The notes under the pieces are model-generated. The model saw only the letters and a program-made list of their open reading frames with translations, was not told where the DNA came from and did no database searches. 64,000 nt of DNA from Spirilliplanes yamanashiensis (lineage in GTDB: Bacteria; Actinomycetota; Actinomycetes; Mycobacteriales; Micromonosporaceae), in the NCBI RefSeq assembly GCF_016863475.1, contig NZ_BOOY01000002.1, positions 62,001 to 126,000 of the forward strand, read 5' to 3'. The position numbers and the translations under genes were made by a program. Positions 25,450-31,346 of this stretch are shown piece by piece; within the stretch, counting starts at the first letter, position 1, and the number at the start of each line of letters is the position of its first letter.

Positions 25450-26805
25450 TCACCGCCGCCCCCGCGGCGCCCCGCACCCGCACCCCGGATGCCGTGGCCA
25501 CGACCGGCGGCGCAACCGCCCCGCCCCGCGCACGTCGACCGTCGCGCCGGCCGTCTCCGGCCGCCCACCCTCCACGAACTGCAGGATCTCCGCCACCGCG
25601 AACGCCGCGGCCGCCACCAGCGTCGTCACCGCACACGGCTCCGCCCCCGACCCCGGCCCCACCGGCGGGGCGGCCGGGTCCCGATCGCGGCGGTGCGAAT
25701 CGATGCAGTGCAGGCACGGCGTCCGCCCCGGCACGGTCAACGGCCCGACCACCGGCGTGCCCTCCTGCACGGCGACCGCCAGGTACGGCTGCCGGCGCTG
25801 CGCGTGCCCCGCCGCCACCAGCGCCACCGGCTCGTCGTGCCCCAGCTGCACCACGAGGGTGGCGTGCCCCCGCTGCACCGGCCGGGTCACCGTGGCCGGG
25901 GCAGCCCGTCCGACCGCCTCGGCGATCGCCTCCCGGCGGGGGCGGCCGACGTCGTCCCCGCTCAGCGGCGTGCCGGCCAGCTCCTCGGGGGTCACGGAGC
26001 CGCCGACGTCGGCGAAGACGTGGCCGACGCCGGCGGCAGCGAGCAGGACGGCGATCGGCGCGGCCAGCCGGCCGCGGCCGGCGAGGACAACGCGGGCGGC
26101 GGCCCGCCGCCGCAGGCGGGTGGCCGGGGTGGGGACGCTCCGGGCCTCCGCGGGCCGCGGGGCTTTCGGCCTTCGCGGGTGGCCGCGGTCCGCGCCGCCT
26201 GCGCGGTCGTGGCCTGCGTGGTCGTGGCGTGCGTTGTCGCGGTCCGCGAGGTCCGCGTGGTTGCGGTGCTTGGTGTCCGAGAGGCCGTGGCTCGCGTGGT
26301 CGTGGTCCGCGGGTCCGTCAAGGCCGTGAGCGGCGTGGTCAGCGGCGGCGGCGCGGTCGGCACCGGCTGCGTGGTTCGGGGGTGAGGCCGGGCTCGGTAA
26401 GGGTGAGGCCGGGCTCGGTGGGAGTGAGGCCGGGGACAGGACGGACCGGCCCGGTGGGGGAGTGTGGAAGGCCAGGGCCGTGGCCTCGCTCAGCAGGCGC
26501 CGTCGGGTGTCGGCCGTCAGGTGCGGTGGCACGAGCGCCGGGGACGCCCACACCAGCCCCGCCGTGTGCAGGGCCGTGAGGAGTGTCCGGGCGTCGGCGG
26601 CGGTGAGGCCGTGGTGGCGGGCCGCGGTGAGGACGGCGCGTTCGGAGCGGGTGCCGTCGAGGAGGTCGAGCAGGACGGCGGCGCGGGGGTCCGGCAGGTC
26701 CAGGAGCAGGGCGCGGGAGGGGTCGAGGCCCAGCTGGAGGGTGTGCGGGTCGCGCCAGGTGCGGGCGAGGCCGGGCAGGAGCACGGGCCGGAGCACAGGT
26801 GCCAT
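25450..26805 (-). CDS. ThiF/E1-like protein, TOMM cyclodehydratase-associated type
   Basis: This 451-residue protein has three parts. Residues 1-120 form a winged-helix-like peptide-clamp region (LDPSRALLLDLPDPRAAVLLDLL). Residues 125-215 are low-complexity, rich in His, Asp and Ala. Residues 220-451 form a Rossmann ThiF fold (VVLAGRGRLAAPIAVLLAAAGVGHVFADVGG). PCLHCID and a terminal GCGCG could bind zinc. The adenylating residues of true E1 enzymes are not evident. No precursor peptide or YcaO gene is nearby, so a RiPP role is not supported. The position matches Rv3196. An inverted repeat GTGACA-GCG-TGTCAC (26808-26822) abuts the start codon. Confidence 0.72.
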   Translation of the reverse strand: MAPVLRPVLLPGLARTWRDPHTLQLGLDPSRALLLDLPDPRAAVLLDLLDGTRSERAVLTAARHHGLTAADARTLLTALHTAGLVWASPALVPPHLTADTRRRLLSEATALAFHTPPPGRSVLSPASLPPSPASPLPSPASPPNHAAGADRAAAADHAAHGLDGPADHDHASHGLSDTKHRNHADLADRDNARHDHAGHDRAGGADRGHPRRPKAPRPAEARSVPTPATRLRRRAAARVVLAGRGRLAAPIAVLLAAAGVGHVFADVGGSVTPEELAGTPLSGDDVGRPRREAIAEAVGRAAPATVTRPVQRGHATLVVQLGHDEPVALVAAGHAQRRQPYLAVAVQEGTPVVGPLTVPGRTPCLHCIDSHRRDRDPAAPPVGPGSGAEPCAVTTLVAAAAFAVAEILQFVEGGRPETAGATVDVRGAGRLRRRSWPRHPGCGCGAPRGRR

Positions 26806-26807
26806 AC

Positions 26808-26822
26808 GTGACAGCGTGTCAC
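26808..26822. promoter_or_regulatory. Inverted repeat GTGACA-GCG-TGTCAC at the start of the ThiF-like gene
   Basis: A perfect 6+6 inverted repeat with a 3-base centre ends 3 bases upstream of the ATG at 26805. It occupies the place of the ribosome binding site and may be an operator. No regulator is assigned. Confidence 0.4.
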
Positions 26823-26846
26823 CACGCCGGTCGAACTCGGTCACCG

Positions 26847-26920
26847 TTGTCCACAGGCCGGGTACGCGTACAGACAGGGTTATCCACAGGCTCAGGGCAG
26901 TTGTCCACAGCTGTGGGCAA
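26847..26920. promoter_or_regulatory. Cluster of four DnaA boxes
   Basis: TTGTCCACA occurs at 26847-26855 and 26901-26909, TTATCCACA at 26880-26888, and the reverse box TGTGGGCAA at 26912-26920. The first three match the actinobacterial and E. coli DnaA consensus; the fourth differs at one base. The last two form a 20-bp near-palindrome. The cluster lies between the DUF5679 terminator and the ThiF-like gene, in that gene's upstream region. No dnaA, dnaN or AT-rich unwinding element is near. Confidence 0.75.
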
Positions 26921-26987
26921 CGCCGGGAACGGCCCCGCGATAACACAACGTGTGCGGGTGGCTACGGGTTACGGCGTACCGGGCAGG

Positions 26988-27027
26988 AAAAATGCGGAAG
27001 GGGCGGCCGGCACCGGCCGCCCCTTCC
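26988..27027 (-). terminator. Intrinsic terminator of the DUF5679 gene
   Basis: A perfect 15-bp stem (GGAAGGGGCGGCCGG at 26996-27010 with its complement at 27013-27027) is followed on the minus strand by GCATTTTT. Confidence 0.9.
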
Positions 27028-27040
27028 CGCTCGTCGGTGC

Positions 27041-27205
27041 TCAGGCCTTTGCAGTGGCCTTGCCGAGGATGCGGTTGATCGTCGTGCCGCAGACCGGGCA
27101 CTTGCCCTTGGCCATGTTCATGCCCGTCTTCGACACCTCGACGTTGCCCTCGAAGTCCCGCTTCTCCTTGCACTTGACGCAGTAGCCGTTGTACGTGGTG
27201 GCCAC
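27041..27205 (-). CDS. DUF5679 zinc-ribbon protein
   Basis: This 54-residue protein has two CxxC pairs, CVKC and CPVC, separated by about 27 residues, which makes a compact zinc ribbon. The sequence YCVKCKEKRDF and GKCPVCGTTINRILGK is characteristic of DUF5679, often found next to or fused to topoisomerase zinc domains. The GTG at 27205 follows GAGGAGGAACC, an excellent ribosome binding site. It is a single-gene unit with its own terminator. The function is unknown; nucleic-acid binding is likely from the fold. Confidence 0.88.
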   Translation of the reverse strand: MATTYNGYCVKCKEKRDFEGNVEVSKTGMNMAKGKCPVCGTTINRILGKATAKA

Positions 27206-27675
27206 GGTTCCTCCTCGTCGTTTCGTCGGCCGGTCGGTGCTCCGCCTCCGACCGTGACCGGGGTGGGTCACGAGCGGCGCCGGGCCGAACCGTTGCCACT
27301 TCCGGTGTGGCCGTCAGCCGCGGGTTCCGTACCCAGCTCCGGCCGCTTCCATGTCAGCTCCGAGCGGTGAACCCGGTGCCGAGGTGAAGTGTGCCCGTCC
27401 TGTTCGTCGGGTTTGGGTGTTTTGATGCGGACACGCCGAACGGAATGCCATGATCGGGCTGGAATGGCATGGACGGGGTCGTTCTGGCGCTCGGAAGGGA
27501 TCGGTTACGGTGGCGGGCAGTCGGGCGGCTTCACCCCACTGCGAACTTTTTTCCGGATTCCCCTGGGCAAATTTCGCGATTCCGGCGCGTGTCGCGGCCG
27601 CGACTCTTGCGGTGACCTGGGATCCAACCATTAGCGTGCCAACGTGAACCCCACTCCGGGCGTCCTGGGCTGATC
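27206..27675. other. 470-bp intergenic region, partly AT-richer, with an inverted repeat
   Basis: No convincing gene is seen; short frames here lack ribosome binding sites and sensible composition. The stretch from about 27420 to 27640 is lower in GC than its neighbours and contains TTTTTT and AAATTT tracts. ATGCCAT (27445-27451) and ATGGCAT (27464-27470) form an inverted repeat with a 12-base gap. It must hold the promoters of both divergent genes. Confidence 0.5.
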
Positions 27676-28209
27676 ATGGCCAGGACGCGGAAACCCGTCG
27701 TCGAGGTGCGGCGCAGTCAGCGCCGCCGCCGGACGGTGTCCGCGTACCGGGACGGCGAGCGCATCGTCGTCCTGATCCCGGACCAGTTCAGCCGGGCGGA
27801 AGAGACCGAGTGGGTGGCGCGGATGCTGGCCCGCCTCGAGGCGCGCGAGGAACGCATCCGGCGCACCGACGACGAACTGCACGCCCGCGCGCGGCGCCTG
27901 ATCGCCCGCTACCTGCCCGACCACGCCCGCACCGCGGTGCCCGAGAGCGTGCGCTGGGTCAACAACCAGAACGGCCGGTGGGGCTCCTGCACGCCCGCCG
28001 ACCGCAGCATCCGCATCTCGCACCGGATCCAGGAGATGCCCGACTGGGTCATCGACTACGTGCTGCTGCACGAGCTGGCGCACCTGGTCGTGCCGAGCCA
28101 CAGCACCGCGTTCTGGAACCTGGTGGCCCGCTACCCGAAGGCCGAGCGCGCCCGCGGCTACCTGGAGGGCGTCTCGGCCGCCGCCGGCCTGGTGATGGCG
28201 GAGGACTGA
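27676..28209 (+). CDS. YgjP/WSS1-like metallopeptidase (DUF45)
   Basis: This 177-residue protein has the zinc motif HELAHLVVPSHSTAFW, in which HExxH is followed by a third histidine. Upstream NGRWGSCTPADRSIRIS is also conserved in YgjP-type proteins. The N-terminal half contains many Arg residues. The family is related to SprT/WSS1 peptidases; the cellular substrate is not known. The ATG at 27676 has no clear ribosome binding site. The gene sits between the Rv3196-like and Rv3195-like genes. Confidence 0.85.
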   Translation: MARTRKPVVEVRRSQRRRRTVSAYRDGERIVVLIPDQFSRAEETEWVARMLARLEAREERIRRTDDELHARARRLIARYLPDHARTAVPESVRWVNNQNGRWGSCTPADRSIRISHRIQEMPDWVIDYVLLHELAHLVVPSHSTAFWNLVARYPKAERARGYLEGVSAAAGLVMAED

Positions 28210-28265
28210 CGCCGCCGGCGTGCGGGCCCCGCCGCCCGGCCGCCACGACCCGTGGCGTGTCCGGC

Positions 28266-28271
28266 TAGCCT
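28266..28271 (+). promoter_or_regulatory. -10 box of a leaderless promoter
   Basis: TAGCCT ends 6 bases before the GTG at 28278 with no ribosome binding site between them. Confidence 0.55.
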
Positions 28272-28277
28272 CGCCGG

Positions 28278-28877
28278 GTGAGGCGTGTCGTGGTGGCCCT
28301 GCTCGTGCCCGTGCCGTGGAGCCCGCCCGGTGTCGACCCCGGCGCGTGGCGGGCCGCGCTCGCCGAGGACGTCGTCGACCTGCTGGCCATGATGGCCGAG
28401 GTGGAACCGGCGATCGCCGCCACCGCCGCCGACCGGGCCCTCGCCGAGGCCATCGCCTGGCCGGGCATGCCGATCTACGAGGTGCCCGCCGCCACCACGG
28501 GGCCGGTGTTCGCCGCGGCGGCCGCGGACGGGTTCGAGCAGGCGGCCGTGCTGGCCGCCGACGCGGCCGACGTGCCCGGCCTGACGCTCGGCAAGCTGCT
28601 GCGCCCGCTCACCACCCGGCCGGCCGCCGTGGCGACGGCCGGGCCGGACGGCGGGCTGCTGGGGGTGGCGGCGCGGCTGCCCGCGCCCGGCTGGCTGCCG
28701 GACGCCGACCTCGACGCGACGAGCACCGCGGAGCTGCGCCGGGCCGCGCCGACGCCGGGCGACGTGGCGGCGGCCCCGGCGTGGCGGCGGCTGCGCGGGC
28801 CCGCCGACCTGGCCACCCTGGACCCGGCCGTGGAGGGCTGGGACACGACCAGGGCGCTACTGTCCGGCGGGTCCTGA
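28278..28877 (+). CDS. Hypothetical protein with nucleotidyltransferase-like pattern
   Basis: This 199-residue protein begins RRVVVALLVPVPWSPPG and is rich in Ala, Pro and Asp. The segment AAVLAADAADVPGLTLGKLLRPL resembles the metal-binding region of DUF2064-type glycosyltransferase-like folds, but the match is weak. It has no membrane segment. The GTG start is supported by a leaderless -10 box. Its 3' end overlaps the convergent metalloprotease gene by 21 bases. I would treat it as a conserved hypothetical protein. Confidence 0.65.
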   Translation: MRRVVVALLVPVPWSPPGVDPGAWRAALAEDVVDLLAMMAEVEPAIAATAADRALAEAIAWPGMPIYEVPAATTGPVFAAAAADGFEQAAVLAADAADVPGLTLGKLLRPLTTRPAAVATAGPDGGLLGVAARLPAPGWLPDADLDATSTAELRRAAPTPGDVAAAPAWRRLRGPADLATLDPAVEGWDTTRALLSGGS

Positions 28878-30110
28878 CTCCGACGGCCCCGGGCCGTCCA
28901 GGCCGTCCAGCTCGCTGATGTCCCACGACGACTCCGCGCGGGCGAACGCCGCCGGGTCGGCGAAGTCCTCCTCGGTCGGCAGCAGGTCGGGGTGGCCCCA
29001 CAGGGCGTCGCGGCCGGCGACGCCGCGCGCCTCGGTCAGCGCCGCCCACAGCGCGGCGGCCTCGCGCAGCCGGCGCGGGCGCAGTTCGAGCCCGACCAGC
29101 GCGGCGAACGTCTGCTCGGCGGGCCCGCCGGCCGCCCGGCGGCGCCGGAACGCCTCGCCGAGCTGCACCGACGAGGGCAGCCGGTCGGCGACCGCGGTGT
29201 CCACCACGTGCCCGACCCAGCCCTCGACGAGCGCGAGCGCCGTCTCCAGCCGGTTGAGGGCGGCCTGCTGCTGCGGCGTGTCCTCGGGGGTGAAGATGCC
29301 CTCCAGCGCCATCGCCTGCATCGACTCGGGGTCGGCCGGGTCGACCCGCGACATGGCCTCCTCGATCGCCTCGCGGTTGACCGTGATGCCGTTGGCGTAC
29401 GTCTCGACGGCGTGCAGCACGTGCGCGCGCAGCCACGGGACGTGCTCGAACAGCCGCTGGTGGGCGGCCTCGCGCAGCGCCACGTACAGCCGCACCTGAT
29501 CCTCGGGCAGTTCGAGGCCCTCGCCGTACGCCCGGATGTTGGCCGGGATGAGCGCGGCCTGGCCGGCCGGGCCCAGCGGCAGGCCGATGTCGCCGGCGGA
29601 GAGCACCTCGGCGGCGAGGCTGCCGAGCGCCTGGCCGAGCTGGCCGCCGAACAGCGCGCCGCCGAGCGTGGCGACCATCGACTGCATGGGGCCGAGCTGG
29701 GCGCGGGCCTCCTCGGGCACCAGGTCGCCCATGGCGCCGACCATGCGGCCCGCGACGGGGTTGCACAGCTTCTTCCACACGTCGAGCGTGTTGTAGATCC
29801 ACTGGTTGCGGTTCCAGGCGATGGGCTGGCGGATGCCGGACGGCAGCGCCGACGCGGGCTCCAGCCACAGGTCGGCGAGGCGCAGCGCCTCGGTCACCGC
29901 GTGGTGCTCGTGGGGGGACACCGTCGGGTCGCCCTGGGCGCTGAGCTGGCTCGCCGCGACCTGGCGGGCCAGGTCCCAGTTGACCGGGCCGTCGCCCGGG
30001 GCCGTGAACAGCTGCTGCAGCTGGGCCATGAACTGCTGCATCTGCTGCGGGTCGGAGGGATCGGGCGGCTGGGCGCCCGGCAGGGAGAAGCCGAACGGGA
30101 TATCAGGCAC
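28857..30110 (-). CDS. DUF2342 zinc-dependent protease-like protein (Rv3195 type)
   Basis: This 417-residue protein carries the zincin-like signature VALREAAHQRLFEHVPWL of the family annotated as coenzyme F420 biosynthesis-associated or zinc-dependent metalloprotease. The N-terminus is Gln/Met-rich (QQMQQFMAQLQQLF). The C-terminal 40 residues are acidic and Gly/Pro-rich. The ATG lies 90 bases from the divergent PDZ protease gene, the same divergent arrangement as Rv3195/Rv3194c. The biochemical activity is not established. Confidence 0.85.
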   Translation of the reverse strand: MPDIPFGFSLPGAQPPDPSDPQQMQQFMAQLQQLFTAPGDGPVNWDLARQVAASQLSAQGDPTVSPHEHHAVTEALRLADLWLEPASALPSGIRQPIAWNRNQWIYNTLDVWKKLCNPVAGRMVGAMGDLVPEEARAQLGPMQSMVATLGGALFGGQLGQALGSLAAEVLSAGDIGLPLGPAGQAALIPANIRAYGEGLELPEDQVRLYVALREAAHQRLFEHVPWLRAHVLHAVETYANGITVNREAIEEAMSRVDPADPESMQAMALEGIFTPEDTPQQQAALNRLETALALVEGWVGHVVDTAVADRLPSSVQLGEAFRRRRAAGGPAEQTFAALVGLELRPRRLREAAALWAALTEARGVAGRDALWGHPDLLPTEEDFADPAAFARAESSWDISELDGLDGPGPSESGPAGQ

Positions 30111-30186
30111 CCGTCCACCGTACGCGCGTGCGACACCCGTCGGCTGGCTCCGGCGATCAGCTCAGAGAGAACTCAGGGTGGGTCGG

Positions 30187-30192
30187 TACGCT
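30187..30192 (+). promoter_or_regulatory. -10 box of a leaderless promoter
   Basis: TACGCT ends 7 bases before the ATG at 30200, again with no ribosome binding site. Confidence 0.5.
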
Positions 30193-30199
30193 CACGCGC

Positions 30200-31225
30200 A
30201 TGAAACGTCGTGGTCTCACCGTGCTGCTCGGCGCGCTCCTGACGGCGCTGCTCGCGGTCGGGGTGATGACCGTGCCCATGCCGTACGTGGTGCTGAAGCC
30301 CGGCCCGACCGTGAACACGCTCGGCGTGGAGAACGGCAAGGAAGTCATCAAGATCACGGGCACCGACACGTCCACGTCCACGGGGCAGCTCCGCCTGACC
30401 ACGGTGGGGGTGCAGCCCGACGTCGAGCTGGTGTGGGCGATCGAGGGCTGGTTCTCCGGCGACGAGGCCGTGGTGCCGCGCGAGCTGATCTACCCGCCCG
30501 ACCAGACGCAGGACGAGGTCGAGGAGCGCAACGCCGAGGACTTCGAGCGCTCCCAGTTCAGCGCCGAGACCGCCGCGCTGTCCGAGCTGGGCTACCCGGT
30601 GCGCGTCACGGTCGAGAAGCTCACCGCCGGCGGCGCCGCCGAGAACGTGCTGAAGGTGGGCGACGTCATCACCGCCGTCGACGGCGCGCCGGTCACCACC
30701 ACCGCCGCACTCACCGAGGCGATCACGGCGAAGCCGGCCGGCACCGCGTTCGCCATCGCCTACGAGCGGGCCGGCAAGGCCGCCACCGTCTCGATCACCT
30801 CGAAGGCGGGCGAGGGCGGCCGGCCGCTCATCGGCGTGCAGGTCGAGCCGAAGCAGGAGCACGCGTTCACGCTCGACATCGAGCTGGACGAGATCGGCGG
30901 GCCCAGCGCGGGCCTCATGTTCAGCCTGGGCATCATCGACAAGCTGCGCCCCGAGGACCTCACCGGCGGCAAGGTCATCGCCGGCACCGGCACCATCGAC
31001 GACGCGGGCGCGGTCGGCCCGATCGGCGGCATCGCCCAGAAGCTGCGCGGCGCCAAGTCCGCCGGCGCGACCGCGTTCCTGGTGCCCGAGGCCAACTGCG
31101 CCGAGGCCGTCCGCAACGCCGTCGACGGGCTGACCATGGCGAAGGTCGGCACCCTCAAGGAGGCGCTGACCGCGCTGGAGACCCTGCGCGACGGCGGCAC
31201 CCCGACCCCGTGCCCGGCGTCATGA
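30200..31225 (+). CDS. PDZ-domain Lon-like serine protease (Rv3194c type)
   Basis: This 341-residue protein has an N-terminal membrane anchor (about 5-25) and a PDZ domain around residues 130-210 (VEKLTAGGAAENVLKVGDVITAVDG). A Lon-type S16 protease domain follows. The catalytic serine lies in GGPSAGLMFSLG and the lysine in GGIAQKLRGAKSAGATAFLVP, which form the Ser-Lys dyad. The protease would act outside the cytoplasmic membrane. ATG 30200 fits the signal anchor and a leaderless -10 box; a longer frame from 30128 does not. The UPF0182 gene follows in the same direction. Confidence 0.92.
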   Translation: MKRRGLTVLLGALLTALLAVGVMTVPMPYVVLKPGPTVNTLGVENGKEVIKITGTDTSTSTGQLRLTTVGVQPDVELVWAIEGWFSGDEAVVPRELIYPPDQTQDEVEERNAEDFERSQFSAETAALSELGYPVRVTVEKLTAGGAAENVLKVGDVITAVDGAPVTTTAALTEAITAKPAGTAFAIAYERAGKAATVSITSKAGEGGRPLIGVQVEPKQEHAFTLDIELDEIGGPSAGLMFSLGIIDKLRPEDLTGGKVIAGTGTIDDAGAVGPIGGIAQKLRGAKSAGATAFLVPEANCAEAVRNAVDGLTMAKVGTLKEALTALETLRDGGTPTPCPAS

Positions 31226-31346
31226 ACCCCGCCCCAGGCGTCGATCGGGTCGCATTGTGCGGGCAAGCCCCGGAGCGTACGGACACGCGCCGTAGTCTTC
31301 AACCAGCGACTGTCAAGCGGACGATACCGAGTGTTCGGAGCCGATA

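Noticed and set aside
25450-26805. A RiPP (TOMM) biosynthesis cluster around the ThiF-like gene
   Set aside because: No YcaO, dehydrogenase, precursor peptide or transporter lies nearby, and the gene belongs to a conserved housekeeping order.
26847-26920. The DnaA boxes as the chromosomal origin
   Set aside because: dnaA, dnaN, gyrB and an AT-rich unwinding region are all absent, and four boxes are too few for an actinobacterial oriC.
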